DNA of 48,132 nt from Bacteroidales bacterium (GCA_900768685.1 CAAGDX010000037.1:1-48132); one strand, 5' to 3'; positions 7,789 to 16,056 are shown, numbered from the stretch's first letter. The notes: generated by a model from the sequence alone, not told the origin. Numbers and translations are program-made.

Positions 7789-9582
7789 CTATAAGTACAT
7801 TGCTTCTATTTCGCCGGCAAAATGGAGGCTGATGATTTTTCTACGGATTTTGAGGGTGTTTGTGAGTTCACCGAGTTCCATTGAAAATTCGCGGGGGATG
7901 AGGGTGAACTTTTTTACTTGCTCAAACGAGGCAAATTCTTTTTGCAGGACATCAATACGCTGCTGAATGAGTTTTATAATCTCGCTGTTTTTTACGAGTT
8001 CTTCAAAGTTTTTGTATTGAATTTTCCTTTTCTCCGCGTATTCTGCAAGTGCTTCAAAAGCAGGGGTTATAAGTGCAGTGACGTATTTGCGTTTGTCTGC
8101 AATTATTGCAACTTGTTCTATGTACTTGTCTTCGCCCAGGCGTGTTTCCAGTGCTTGAGGTGCGATGTATTTGCCGTTTGCGGTTTTGAAGAGGTCTTTC
8201 AGTCTGTCTGTGAGTGTGATAGCCCCTGTTTCCGGGTCTAATGAGCCGGCATCGCCTGTGCGGAACCACCCGTCTGCAGTGAATGCTTGCACCGTTTCTT
8301 CAGGCTTGTTGAAATAGCCTTTCATCACAGTCGGACTTTTTACTTGTATTTCATTGTTTTCACCCAGTCGGATTTGATAAATGGAAAGCGGTTTACCAAC
8401 AGTTCCGAGTTGCCATCCGCAAGGAGGATAAAAAGATACGGTTGCAGTGGTTTCGGAAAGTCCGTAGCCAATCACGAGGTTTATTCCAAGAGAATGGAAA
8501 AATTCCGTGATGTTTGCACTCAGCGGTGCTCCTGCCGTTGGGAAGAAATGTCCGTTTTCAATACCCATAACTTTGCGGAGCGGCTTGAAGATGCGACTTT
8601 CCACGAATTTGTATTGGAGAGCGAGTAACCTTGGCACTTTGAGTCCTTTTGCTGCGTATTCTATGTTTCTTTTTTTGCCGATGTGGAGGGCATAGTTCAC
8701 AAAAGCCTTTTTGTACCAGGGCATTACAGCCATTTTGTCTGTGATGGTGGCGTATGCCTTTTCCCAAAAGCGAGGCACGGAACACATACAGTTCGGGCGT
8801 ACTTCACGGAGCGATTTTGTGATGTCTTTGGGGTTATTGTTTATCCATACCACTATTCCCATGGAAAGGCAGAGGTAAGTCCATGCTTTTTCAAAAATGT
8901 GGCACAGCGGCAGGAAAGAGAGTGACTCCCATTCGCTGCTTATAGGGAGGTCTTTTTCGTGAATGGAGAGTGCGGCGTTAAAGTTGGAGTGGGTGAGGAT
9001 AGCACCTTTAGGCTCGCCGGTAGTGCCGGACGTATAGATGAGTGTGGCGATATCGTCTTCTTTCACATCTCTTTTGCATGTAGCAATTTCGGAATTAAAA
9101 TTGCGTGACAATGCTTTCTGTGAAAAATCGCTGAAAGTGAAGTCGCCGTCTTCTACTTTCACGTTGTCGAATGTTACAATAGTTTTAAGTCCGGGCATTT
9201 CGGCAGCCACACTTTTTGCGATAGCGTACTGCTTTTCGTTGCCAACGAAGAGGATAGATGCTTTACTGTCGTTTACGATGTATTTTACTTGCTCAGCACT
9301 ACTTGTGGAATAAATAGAAACCGGGATTGCACGGATTGCAAATGCGGCAAAGTCTGAAATGAGTATTTCGGGACGGTTTGCAGAGAAAATGGCGATAGTG
9401 TCCTGTACGCCGATGTTTGAATCCAAGAGCCTGGCAGCCAAACCGTTAACTTGCTCGCTAAATTCACTCCAAAGTGTGGGTTTCCAATCAGACCCACCGG
9501 GATATTCTTTGTATTTAAAAGCCACTCTTTCCGGATTTTTGTCCAGATGACAGTCAATCAGAGTGGTGAGATAATTTTTCAT
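7789..9582 (-). CDS. Long-chain fatty acid-CoA ligase (AMP-forming)
   Basis: Acyl-adenylate-forming enzyme of 597 residues that activates fatty acids to acyl-CoA in two steps through acyl-AMP. Motifs seen: the P-loop-like TLIYTSGTTGEPKGAILTH (about 181-199), FLPLCHIFEK, VIGYGLSETTATVSF, and GWFRTGDAG followed by LTDRLKDLFKTANGKYI, which carry the A5-A8 core positions. It resembles the FAA1/COG1022 branch of long-chain synthetases common in Bacteroidales rather than acetyl-CoA synthetase. It is monocistronic, with its own promoter and a leader that can form a hairpin. Chain-length preference cannot be read from the sequence. Confidence 0.9.
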   Translation of the reverse strand: MKNYLTTLIDCHLDKNPERVAFKYKEYPGGSDWKPTLWSEFSEQVNGLAARLLDSNIGVQDTIAIFSANRPEILISDFAAFAIRAIPVSIYSTSSAEQVKYIVNDSKASILFVGNEKQYAIAKSVAAEMPGLKTIVTFDNVKVEDGDFTFSDFSQKALSRNFNSEIATCKRDVKEDDIATLIYTSGTTGEPKGAILTHSNFNAALSIHEKDLPISSEWESLSFLPLCHIFEKAWTYLCLSMGIVVWINNNPKDITKSLREVRPNCMCSVPRFWEKAYATITDKMAVMPWYKKAFVNYALHIGKKRNIEYAAKGLKVPRLLALQYKFVESRIFKPLRKVMGIENGHFFPTAGAPLSANITEFFHSLGINLVIGYGLSETTATVSFYPPCGWQLGTVGKPLSIYQIRLGENNEIQVKSPTVMKGYFNKPEETVQAFTADGWFRTGDAGSLDPETGAITLTDRLKDLFKTANGKYIAPQALETRLGEDKYIEQVAIIADKRKYVTALITPAFEALAEYAEKRKIQYKNFEELVKNSEIIKLIQQRIDVLQKEFASFEQVKKFTLIPREFSMELGELTNTLKIRRKIISLHFAGEIEAMYL

Positions 9583-9607
9583 ACTCTAATAAGTTTAATT
9601 TTCCGTT

Positions 9608-9648
9608 TAGAGCCTCATTTTCACACCTTTAGTTTTAGCGGGGCTCTA
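9608..9648 (-). promoter_or_regulatory. Hairpin in the leader of the acyl-CoA ligase mRNA
   Basis: TAGAGCC (9608-9614) pairs with GGCTCTA (9642-9648) across a 27-nt loop. It lies between the predicted start point (near 9677) and the start codon at 9582. No known riboswitch class is recognised. Confidence 0.35.
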
Positions 9649-9680
9649 ATAATTTTGTCATCTGCTCTCAAACGACGGTG

Positions 9681-9712
9681 CAAAGTTACGAATAATAACT
9701 CATATCGTCAAA
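9681..9712 (-). promoter_or_regulatory. Promoter of the acyl-CoA ligase gene
   Basis: On the minus strand, TTTG (9712-9709), 20 nt, then TAACTTTG (9688-9681). This is a full Bacteroidota -33/-7 match. The leader is about 95 nt. Confidence 0.75.
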
Positions 9713-9784
9713 AGTTGTAACAGTTATTGTCTTTTATTGTCTTTTCGGTGACGTTTTAGGGTGTATTCACGGGTGGAACAGATA

Positions 9785-9824
9785 TAAAAAATGAGTGGAG
9801 GACGATTTCGCAATCCGCCTCCAC
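9785..9824 (-). terminator. Rho-independent terminator of the ECF sigma operon
   Basis: Minus-strand stem GTGGAGG/CCTCCAC (9824-9818 with 9801-9795), with further inner pairing, followed by a T-run (9791-9786). It lies about 75 bp after the stop codon at 9901. With the ligase promoter and leader it accounts for most of the 318-bp gap 9583-9900. A small GCCC-GAAA-GGGC hairpin at 9842-9853 precedes it. Confidence 0.75.
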
Positions 9825-9900
9825 CCCAACTTGTTTCAATTGCCCTTTCGGGCTAAATCTATGAAGAGTGTTGCTGTTGTGTTATGTGTGACTTATTATT

Positions 9901-10431
9901 TTATTCTTCTTGGCGTTCGGTGCGAGCAGAGCCTTGTCCGCCCTTTTTGCCTTTGCGGCGAGTGTCCGAACCTTTTTTCCCGTCCTTGTCGTGTTTAGAC
10001 TTGCGAGAACTGATTTCCGTGCGTTTGCGTTCTACGATACGCTTTTCAATCTTGTACATGCGGTCTATTTGTGACGGCTTGAGTACGGATTTGAATTTAG
10101 TGTAGTAATCTTCGCGGATATCCAGCATTTTGCGAGAGTGAGCCAGGCGAGCCTTGTTTTGCTCATCAATCTGTTCTTCCGTGAGGTTTTCTTTTTTGTC
10201 GGAAGGTTTGCAGCAAGCTTCCATAGCGGCGAAAACGTCTTTTTTGTAATCCACATAGACGGTTTCAAATGCTTTAGCACTGTCTTCGCTGAGTTTGAGC
10301 CGCTCGGAGATTACTGTAGCTTCACGGCGGAAGTCGTCTTCCGTAGGCTTTTTAGGAGTGTTTTTCTTGTCTGCAAAAAGAGTTGTGCAGGAGAAGAGTG
10401 ATATAAGCGTGAATAAAATTATCTTTTTCAT
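9901..10431 (-). CDS. Exported Spy/CpxP-like protein, basic tail
   Basis: A 176-residue exported protein. The signal peptide is MKKIILFTLISLFSCTTLFA. The mature part is mostly helical and charged: EATVISERLKLSEDSAKAFETVYVDYKKD, then LTEEQIDEQNKARLAHSRKMLDIREDYYTKFKSVLKPSQIDRM. The repeated 'L(S/T)..Q' pattern with a KPSQ turn is reminiscent of LTxxQ-type periplasmic chaperones (Spy/CpxP). The last 35 residues are dominated by Lys, Arg, Gly and Ser and look disordered. It is the third gene of an operon with an ECF sigma factor and an anti-sigma-like protein, which suggests a role in envelope-stress sensing or repair. The family link is weak sequence resemblance plus context. Confidence 0.65.
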   Translation of the reverse strand: MKKIILFTLISLFSCTTLFADKKNTPKKPTEDDFRREATVISERLKLSEDSAKAFETVYVDYKKDVFAAMEACCKPSDKKENLTEEQIDEQNKARLAHSRKMLDIREDYYTKFKSVLKPSQIDRMYKIEKRIVERKRTEISSRKSKHDKDGKKGSDTRRKGKKGGQGSARTERQEE

Positions 10432-10445
10432 AAAGCGTAAAAAAG

Positions 10446-10781
10446 TTAGTAGTTAATAGAATCAGTTTCAAAGAAAATATCATAGTCTGCAATATCAACA
10501 GCCTGTGCAAGCTGTTCATCGCTGAGTGAAGAAAGGTATGCGTCCATAGGGTCTATACTCACAGCCGGCACGGAGTCGTTACCCAAAAAATAGACAGCAC
10601 AGGAGCAAATCACGGCAATAGCCGCAGCCACAGATGCAATACGTCTCACCATTGTAAGCCTTTTGGGCTTTTGCTCGTCAGCAATTTTGAGCAGACGTTC
10701 TCTCTGACCGTCAAAGTATCCTTGCGGGACAGTGTAAGGCATCTTACGTCCTATTTTGTCAAAATTATCAATAGTGTTCAT
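10446..10781 (-). CDS. Anti-sigma-like single-pass membrane protein
   Basis: A 111-residue protein with a charged N-terminal half (about 1-43), one membrane segment (about 46-68, VRRIASVAAAIAVICSCAVYFL) and a short acidic extracytoplasmic tail. It is encoded 18 bp after the ECF sigma gene and 14 bp before the Spy-like gene. The size, topology and position fit the small membrane partners that accompany ECF sigma genes in Bacteroidales. The N-terminal segment MPYTVPQGYFDGQRERLL recurs in such proteins. There is no zinc-binding HxxxCxxC motif, so it is not a classical ZAS anti-sigma. The anti-sigma role is inference from context. Confidence 0.6.
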   Translation of the reverse strand: MNTIDNFDKIGRKMPYTVPQGYFDGQRERLLKIADEQKPKRLTMVRRIASVAAAIAVICSCAVYFLGNDSVPAVSIDPMDAYLSSLSDEQLAQAVDIADYDIFFETDSINY

Positions 10782-10799
10782 ATTATCTGTATGTTTTTT

Positions 10800-11312
10800 T
10801 TATTTGTTCAGTATATAATCCGTAATTTTCTGTTTTGCAACGTAGTAAGTAGCTTTGAGTGTGGCAACTTCGGAGTTCAGTGCAGTGGCGATTTGTTCGT
10901 ATGGCATTTCCTCGTAGTAGCGGAGTTCAAACACGTTACGTTGCTTTTCGGAGAGAGTTTGCAGTGCTTTTTGAAATTTCACCTGCATTGCATCGTCGTA
11001 GTCAACGTATTCGGATTCCATAAGTCGGTTTGAAATTTCTTCCGTCAGTTCCGCAGTTTGGTATTTCTGCGTCAGGAATCTGTTACATTCGTTTGCGGCA
11101 ATCTTAAAAATCCAAGCCTTTTCGGCAGCAGGGTCTTTAAGGGAATCAATATTTTTATAAATACGTATAAACACCTCTTGTGTCACGTCGTCTGCGTCAT
11201 CGTGGCTCACCACTCTGCGGCGAATGAACCAGTAAACAGGCTCACGATAAGTATCCACAATGTGTGTGAACCTCTCTTCTTTTTCGGATTTATGCCTGTT
11301 AAACGTAAACAT
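10800..11312 (-). CDS. ECF-family RNA polymerase sigma factor
   Basis: A 170-residue sigma-70 family protein with only regions 2 and 4. Region 2 spans about 15-85, with YWFIRRRVVSHDDADDVTQEVFIRIYKNI (-10 recognition and core binding). Region 4 spans about 113-165, with LSEKQRNVFELRYYEEMPYEQIATALNSEVATLKATYYVAKQKI forming the -35 helix-turn-helix. It is first in a three-gene operon with an anti-sigma-like protein and an exported Spy-like protein, the usual layout of an envelope-responsive ECF module. The promoter lies at 11372-11379; autoregulation is plausible but not visible. Target genes are unknown. Confidence 0.9.
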   Translation of the reverse strand: MFTFNRHKSEKEERFTHIVDTYREPVYWFIRRRVVSHDDADDVTQEVFIRIYKNIDSLKDPAAEKAWIFKIAANECNRFLTQKYQTAELTEEISNRLMESEYVDYDDAMQVKFQKALQTLSEKQRNVFELRYYEEMPYEQIATALNSEVATLKATYYVAKQKITDYILNK

Positions 11313-11371
11313 TCTGCTTCGGTTATTATCGTTTTTTTGTTTGATTACACCATTAAGACCTGACTAAAATG

Positions 11372-11379
11372 CAAAAGTA
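11372..11379 (-). promoter_or_regulatory. -7 element for the ECF sigma operon
   Basis: TACTTTTG on the minus strand, about 60 nt upstream of the sigma start codon. No good TTTG is found at the usual spacing, so it may need an activator or the ECF factor itself. Confidence 0.45.
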
Positions 11380-11414
11380 AAAAATAATTTTGAAAAAAAT
11401 ATTTGCAAAAAGTT

Positions 11415-11446
11415 ATTGTCAATTCAGAAAAAAGACTTAACTTTGC
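11415..11446 (+). promoter_or_regulatory. Promoter of the tRNA-Arg pair
   Basis: ATTG (11415-11418), 19 nt, then TAACTTTG (11438-11445), ending 24 nt before the first tRNA. Confidence 0.7.
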
Positions 11447-11469
11447 AGTCGCAATCGCAATTAAGCGTT

Positions 11470-11543
11470 GGCTCGTTAGCTCAACTGAATAGAGCATCTG
11501 ACTACGGATCAGAAGGTTACAGGTTTGAATCCTGTACGAGTCA
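11470..11543 (+). tRNA. tRNA-Arg (anticodon ACG), copy 1
   Basis: A full cloverleaf is readable. The acceptor stem GGCTCGT/ACGAGTC has one G.U pair, the D arm is GCTC..GAGC, and the anticodon stem TCTGA/TCAGA encloses loop CTACGGA with ACG at 34-36. The T arm is ACAGG-TTTGAAT-CCTGT, and the discriminator is A. CCA is not encoded. ACG, with A34 modified to inosine, reads the CGU/CGC/CGA arginine codons. Confidence 0.96.
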
Positions 11544-11580
11544 CAAAGGAAAATTGTTTGTGCATACATTTTTGTTCATT

Positions 11581-11654
11581 GGCTCGTTAGCTCAACTGAA
11601 TAGAGCATCTGACTACGGATCAGAAGGTTACAGGTTTGAATCCTGTACGAGTCA
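11581..11654 (+). tRNA. tRNA-Arg (anticodon ACG), copy 2
   Basis: Identical in sequence over its full length to the copy at 11470-11543, with 37 bp between them and no terminator in the spacer. The two are probably cut from one precursor that ends at the hairpin 11657-11686. Confidence 0.96.
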
Positions 11655-11656
11655 CT

Positions 11657-11686
11657 ACAAAGGGCATTCGTGAGAATGTCCTTTGT
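11657..11686 (+). terminator. Hairpin terminator after the tRNA pair
   Basis: A 13-bp stem (11657-11669 with 11674-11686, one G.U) around a GTGA loop, starting 3 nt after the second tRNA. The following T-run is weak (TGGTTTC), so it may act mainly as the 3' boundary for processing. Confidence 0.65.
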
Positions 11687-11777
11687 TGGTTTCTATAAGA
11701 GCCTGTTTTCTTCTTCGTTTTCTTCTCCTTTATTATTTTTTAATAATAAAAATAGCAATTATTTGGTGCATAATCAT

Positions 11778-11785
11778 TAACTTTG
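11778..11785 (+). promoter_or_regulatory. -7 element for argS
   Basis: TAACTTTG, 38 nt upstream of the argS start. A TTTG at 11762-11765 is too close for a normal -33 box. Together with the tRNA genes and their signals this explains the 511-bp stretch without protein-coding genes (11313-11823). Confidence 0.5.
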
Positions 11786-11823
11786 TACCTTAAAGTTAAT
11801 GTGTAAATACAAAATAACAACAG

Positions 11824-13611
11824 ATGTCATTAAATAAGATACTACAAACTGCTGTTTCTAAGGCAGTTAAAGAGCTTTATGGGATTGATGCGGCACCGGA
11901 AACAATAGTGCTGCAGAGTACACGAAAAGATTTTGAAGGAAACCTCTCCGTGGTGGTGTTCCCATGGGTGAAAGCAGCAAAAAAAGCACCGGAAGCAGTA
12001 GCAAATGAAATTGGAGAATGGCTCGTGAAAAACGAGAAAGTGGTGGAGAGATTTAATTCCGTAAAGGGATTCTTAAATCTCGTAATCTGTCCTACTTACT
12101 GGAATTCCGTGCTTGCAGATATAGATAAAGCTGAAGATTATGGCAAAACAAAGGCTACGGAAAATTCTCCGCTCGTGATGGTGGAATATTCTTCACCTAA
12201 CACAAACAAACCGCTCCACTTGGGTCACGTTCGTAACAACCTCCTCGGTTTCAGCCTCGCGGAAATCCTCAAGGCTTGCGGAAACAAGGTGGTGAAAACA
12301 AATATTGTGAACGACCGTGGTATTCACATCTGCAAGTCTATGCTCGCTTGGAAAAAATGGGGCGAAGGTGCCACTCCGGAATCTACGGGCAAGAAAGGCG
12401 ACCACCTCATAGGCGACTTCTATGTGCTTTTTGACAAACACTATAAGGCTGAACTCAAAGAACTTACGGCTAAAGGTATGACGGAGGAAGAGGCTGAAAA
12501 GGCTTCTCCGCTTATGCAGGAAGCACGCGAAATGCTTCGCAAATGGGAGCAGAAGGACCCGGAAATCCGCAGTCTCTGGGAAATGATGAACTCCTGGGTT
12601 TATGCCGGATTTGATGAAACATACAAACGTATGGGTGTGGATTTCGACAAGATTTACTACGAAAGCAACACCTACCTGGAAGGTAAAGAAAAAGTGCTGG
12701 AAGGACTTGAAAAAGGCATTATGTACCGCAGAGAAGACGGCTCCGTTTGGGCAGACCTCACCGATGCAGGACTGGATCACAAGTTGCTTCTCCGCAGCGA
12801 TGGTACTTCCGTATATATGACACAGGATATCGGTACTGCCAAACTCCGTTATCAAGATTATCCTATCGACAAGATGATTTACGTTGTGGGCAACGAGCAG
12901 AACTATCACTTCCAGGTGCTTTCACTCCTCTTGGACCGTCTCGGATTCAAGTGGGGAAAAGACCTTGTGCACTTCTCATACGGTATGGTGGAACTCCCGG
13001 AAGGAAAGATGAAGAGCCGCGAAGGTACGGTTGTAGATGCGGATGACCTTATCGACGATATGGTGAAAACTGCAAAAGTTGTGTCCGCAGAACTTGGCAA
13101 ACTTGACGGACTCACGGAAGACGAAGTGAACGAAATCTGCGAAACCGTAGGACTGGGTGCACTCAAATACTTCCTTCTCAAGGTTGACCCGCGTAAAAAC
13201 ATGACTTTCAACCCGAAAGAATCCATTGACTTTAACGGCAACACAGGTCCTTTCATTCAATACACTTACGCTCGTATCCGCTCCGTGCTCCGCAAGGCTG
13301 CAGAAACAGGCGTGGCTGTGACGGACTTCTCTGCCGTGGTGCCAAACGAAAAGGAAACGGCACTTATACAGACGCTTTCCGACTTCCCTGCAACAGTGGC
13401 TGAAGCCGGCAGAAGTTATTCTCCCGCACTTATTGCAAACTACACATACGAACTCGTGAAACAATATAACCAGTTCTACCACGACTATTCCATTCTCCGC
13501 GAAGAAGATGCCGCTATCCGCTCTCTCCGCCTCACTATCTGCAGCGTGACTGCAAAAGTGATTAAAACGGCTATGAGCCTCCTCGGAATAAACGTGCCGG
13601 AACGAATGTAA
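11824..13611 (+). CDS. argS: Arginyl-tRNA synthetase
   Basis: Class I aminoacyl-tRNA synthetase of 595 residues that charges tRNA-Arg. The N-terminal Add1 tRNA-recognition domain covers about 1-110. The HIGH motif is HLGH at 132-135 in NTNKPLHLGHVRNN, and the KMSKS-equivalent is the atypical GKMKSREGTVVDADDL. The C-terminal DALR anticodon-binding domain starts near 480 and ends VPERM, as in most ArgRS. It lies 170 bp downstream of two tRNA-Arg genes on the same strand, so enzyme and substrate genes are neighbours, although a terminator-like hairpin and a separate promoter separate them. Codon use looks optimised, as expected for a housekeeping gene. Confidence 0.97.
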   Translation: MSLNKILQTAVSKAVKELYGIDAAPETIVLQSTRKDFEGNLSVVVFPWVKAAKKAPEAVANEIGEWLVKNEKVVERFNSVKGFLNLVICPTYWNSVLADIDKAEDYGKTKATENSPLVMVEYSSPNTNKPLHLGHVRNNLLGFSLAEILKACGNKVVKTNIVNDRGIHICKSMLAWKKWGEGATPESTGKKGDHLIGDFYVLFDKHYKAELKELTAKGMTEEEAEKASPLMQEAREMLRKWEQKDPEIRSLWEMMNSWVYAGFDETYKRMGVDFDKIYYESNTYLEGKEKVLEGLEKGIMYRREDGSVWADLTDAGLDHKLLLRSDGTSVYMTQDIGTAKLRYQDYPIDKMIYVVGNEQNYHFQVLSLLLDRLGFKWGKDLVHFSYGMVELPEGKMKSREGTVVDADDLIDDMVKTAKVVSAELGKLDGLTEDEVNEICETVGLGALKYFLLKVDPRKNMTFNPKESIDFNGNTGPFIQYTYARIRSVLRKAAETGVAVTDFSAVVPNEKETALIQTLSDFPATVAEAGRSYSPALIANYTYELVKQYNQFYHDYSILREEDAAIRSLRLTICSVTAKVIKTAMSLLGINVPERM

Positions 13612-13652
13612 TCACACTCTTTATTATAAATCTTAACAAAAACAATAGTATT

Positions 13653-14366
13653 ATGAACTACAACAATTATCAGTCACAAATGGACTACCGCTACGGTCGC
13701 ACATTTGAAGAAGTAGTAAACTCCGTGATGAAAAGCGTATATCTCAAGATGACATTCGCTATTCTCATCACAGCATTCATATCTCTGGGCACTGCCTATT
13801 TTGCACCAGGCTTTGCAGCAACTCTCGCAACAAACAGTTGGGTTTATTGGGGACTCGCTATTGCGGAAATAGGTATTGTGATTTATCTCTCCGCTCGCTT
13901 GAACTCAATGTCTTCCACTACGGCGACACTCCTCTTTTACGTCTTTGCCATTCTTAACGGCTTGACATTGTCTCTTATATACTATATGTACACCAAACAG
14001 TCCATTGCCACAACATTCTTTGTGACAGCAGGTGCTTTCGGTGCTATGAGCGTATATGGCTATGTTACTAAGACGGACCTCTCCAAGTTCGGCTCAATCC
14101 TCGTGATGGCACTCTTCGGACTTATCATCTGCATCCTCGTGAACTTCTTTATGAAAAGTTCTACACTTGAGTGGATTATCTCAGGAGTAGGCGTGCTCAT
14201 CTTCACGGGGCTTACGGCTTGGGATACTCAGAAAATCAAGAGAATGGTAGAGTTGAATCCTACTGCAGCTGATGGCAGACTTGCCACTATAGGTGCACTT
14301 TCACTTTACCTGGATTTTGTGAACCTCTTCCTGTATCTGCTCCGCTTCCTTGGCAACAGAGACTAA
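13653..14366 (+). CDS. Bax inhibitor-1/YccA family membrane protein
   Basis: A 237-residue polytopic membrane protein with seven predicted hydrophobic segments after a soluble N-terminus (MNYNNYQSQMDYRYGRTFEEVV). The TFEEVVNSVMKSVYLKMTFAI start and the ending GLTAWDTQKIKRM...LYLDFVNLFLYLLRFLG with its conserved Asp are characteristic of the BI-1 (UPF0005) family. Bacterial members such as BsYetJ conduct Ca2+ in a pH-dependent way; the others (YccA, YbhL) modulate membrane protein quality control. It is 41 bp downstream of argS and starts a run of co-directional genes. The specific role here is unknown. Confidence 0.9.
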   Translation: MNYNNYQSQMDYRYGRTFEEVVNSVMKSVYLKMTFAILITAFISLGTAYFAPGFAATLATNSWVYWGLAIAEIGIVIYLSARLNSMSSTTATLLFYVFAILNGLTLSLIYYMYTKQSIATTFFVTAGAFGAMSVYGYVTKTDLSKFGSILVMALFGLIICILVNFFMKSSTLEWIISGVGVLIFTGLTAWDTQKIKRMVELNPTAADGRLATIGALSLYLDFVNLFLYLLRFLGNRD

Positions 14367-14394
14367 AATTCATTCATAATATTTGCTATTGGCT

Positions 14395-14709
14395 ATGGAA
14401 GAAAACAAAAATAGCAGTGAACACAAGAAAAAGTCGTGGTACAAACGCTTTGTATCGCTGCCTTTCCTCGTATTCCTGTTCGCCGTGGCATATATTTTAC
14501 TTTTAAGCGACTATTCCATGCCGCAATACGCTGTGTATAAGGAGCGTATTGCGGTACTTGAAAATGAAATAAAAATCAGTACAGACACCTTTGACTATTA
14601 TTTCAATCTTAACAATCAACTCCGCACCGACCCGGAAAGGCTGGAGGAGATTGTGAGGGAAAAATACAGAATGCAGCGTGAAAACGAAGATGTGTATGTG
14701 TTTGAATAG
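14395..14709 (+). CDS. Septum formation initiator family protein (DivIC/FtsB-like)
   Basis: A 104-residue bitopic protein from the ATG at 14395; an upstream in-frame TTG (14383) is a less likely start. A basic cytoplasmic segment (EHKKKSWYKRFV) is followed by one TM helix (LPFLVFLFAVAYILLLS) and a periplasmic coiled coil (YKERIAVLENEIKISTDTFDYYFNLNNQL). The end, DPERLEEIVREKYRMQRENEDVYVFE, is the conserved FtsB/DivIC-type motif. Family members form the FtsQ-FtsL-FtsB complex that activates septal wall synthesis. It lies 28 bp upstream of a small membrane protein gene. Confidence 0.9.
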   Translation: MEENKNSSEHKKKSWYKRFVSLPFLVFLFAVAYILLLSDYSMPQYAVYKERIAVLENEIKISTDTFDYYFNLNNQLRTDPERLEEIVREKYRMQRENEDVYVFE

Positions 14710-14737
14710 TAGGGCGTAGGGCAAAACAATAAATACT

Positions 14738-15124
14738 ATGACAAAAGAGAAAAAAGAAAAACTGCTGATAACATCAATGACTGTCGGTTTGCTCCTGATA
14801 GTGATAGGCACCTGTCTGCCTATTTTGCAGATTGATGCACCATATTTTTCCGGACAGATATATAAGTATGTGTTTGCCGTGGGTGCAGGTGTGCTGGTGA
14901 TTTCGCGTCTGTTTACCAAATACGAAGGAGATAACGACCGTGTGCGTCGCCTTTACAGAATAGAATCCTGGAGTGCGATATTCTTTTGCGTAGCCGCATT
15001 CTTTATGTTTTACGACAATGCTGCACGCGACTGGCTTGCATTTACTATTGCAGGTGGTGCAATTCAGATTTACACTTCCATAATGATTCCTATCGCTTCC
15101 AAACGCTCAAACTCTAAAGAATAG
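14738..15124 (+). CDS. Small four-TM membrane protein of unknown function
   Basis: A 128-residue protein with four hydrophobic segments at about 9-26, 42-60, 78-95 and 99-118, and short charged loops (TKYEGDNDRVRRLYR between TM2 and TM3). No catalytic or binding motif is visible. It lies 28 bp after the DivIC-like gene and 5 bp before the AraC gene, so it is presumably co-transcribed with them. A similar gene often follows the DivIC gene in Bacteroidales, which makes a link to the cell envelope or division possible but unproven. Confidence 0.75.
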   Translation: MTKEKKEKLLITSMTVGLLLIVIGTCLPILQIDAPYFSGQIYKYVFAVGAGVLVISRLFTKYEGDNDRVRRLYRIESWSAIFFCVAAFFMFYDNAARDWLAFTIAGGAIQIYTSIMIPIASKRSNSKE

Positions 15125-15129
15125 CAACT

Positions 15130-16056
15130 ATGATTGACAAAAAAATACAACTTGAGCAACTACAGGCTATCCAAAACTATGCCAAAACTTTTTCACAGGC
15201 AAAGGGCGACTATCTGATTTGTTCTCTCAATATAAAAAACGATTTTCTGAATGAATCGCCAAATGATGTCGCTTCTTTTGACGGAATAACATTTGTGCTT
15301 GTTACCAGAGGTTCTCTAAAAGTGGCTATAAACACGGAGGAATTTGTGCTGAGCGAAGGGTCGCTGTTTGTGACCGGACCTAATTCGTGCCACAGACTTT
15401 TGGAAGTGGATAAGGAGCAAGGTGCGGAATTCTATTTTCTTTCCGTTTCAACGGAATTTATCAAGAGTATAAACATTGACATAAACGTGCTCCAAACTTC
15501 GCACCTGAATCATGTGAAAGGTCCGGTGCTCAAAATGGACGATGAGTACTACTCCCTCATCAGCAACTATTTGCAGATGCTTTATCTCAATGCCAAAATA
15601 AACTCAAATCAAAATCTCTATACCAAAAATATTTCCCGTTCTCTCATTGCCGCCCTCATTTACCAACTCATGCAGGTGGCAGACAGCCTTGTGAAACCGG
15701 AAAAAACCGAGGTGGAGAATACACAGAAAACAGGCTCCAGACGTTTTAGTTATGTCCGTGAATTTATAGAACTTGTTCACAAACATTACACCACAGAGCG
15801 TTCCGTAGGCTTCTATGCGGATAAACTCTGCATTTCACCAAAATATCTTTCTTTTATTATCAAAGATGTTACAAACCGCTCTGCTGCAGAGTGGATAGAC
15901 GAATACGTGATTCTTGAAGCGAAAAATATGCTCAGATTCTCCGGAATGAATGTTCAGCAAGTTGCTTATTCCTTGAATTTCAACAATCAATCCTCATTTG
16001 GCAAATACTTCAAGCACCTAACCGGCATGTCGCCTACGCAATTCCAGAAATCATAA
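15130..16056 (+). CDS. AraC-family transcriptional regulator
   Basis: A 308-residue regulator. The N-terminal half (about 1-170) is a cupin-like sensing domain, recognisable from ITFVLVTRGSLKVAINTEEFVLSEGSLFVTGPNSCHRLL. The C-terminal half carries the two helix-turn-helix motifs: FYADKLCISPKYLSFIIKDVTNRSAAEWIDEYVI (about 227-262) and VQQVAYSLNFNNQSSFGKYFKHLTGMSPTQF (about 277-307), the classic AraC signature. It is the last gene of the DivIC-like run and is followed by tandem repeats and a bidirectional terminator. The ligand and target genes are unknown. Confidence 0.93.
   Translation: MIDKKIQLEQLQAIQNYAKTFSQAKGDYLICSLNIKNDFLNESPNDVASFDGITFVLVTRGSLKVAINTEEFVLSEGSLFVTGPNSCHRLLEVDKEQGAEFYFLSVSTEFIKSINIDINVLQTSHLNHVKGPVLKMDDEYYSLISNYLQMLYLNAKINSNQNLYTKNISRSLIAALIYQLMQVADSLVKPEKTEVENTQKTGSRRFSYVREFIELVHKHYTTERSVGFYADKLCISPKYLSFIIKDVTNRSAAEWIDEYVILEAKNMLRFSGMNVQQVAYSLNFNNQSSFGKYFKHLTGMSPTQFQKS

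Noticed and set aside
11416..11673. Open frame across both tRNA genes repeating SLAQLNRASDYGSEGYRFESC
   Set aside because: It is the tRNA-Arg sequence read as protein, duplicated because the tRNA genes are identical; a well-known spurious product.
12193..12909. Long minus-strand open frame (238 codons) inside argS
   Set aside because: Lies entirely within a clear arginyl-tRNA synthetase gene, with low-complexity Phe/Val/His-rich translation and no promoter or family resemblance.
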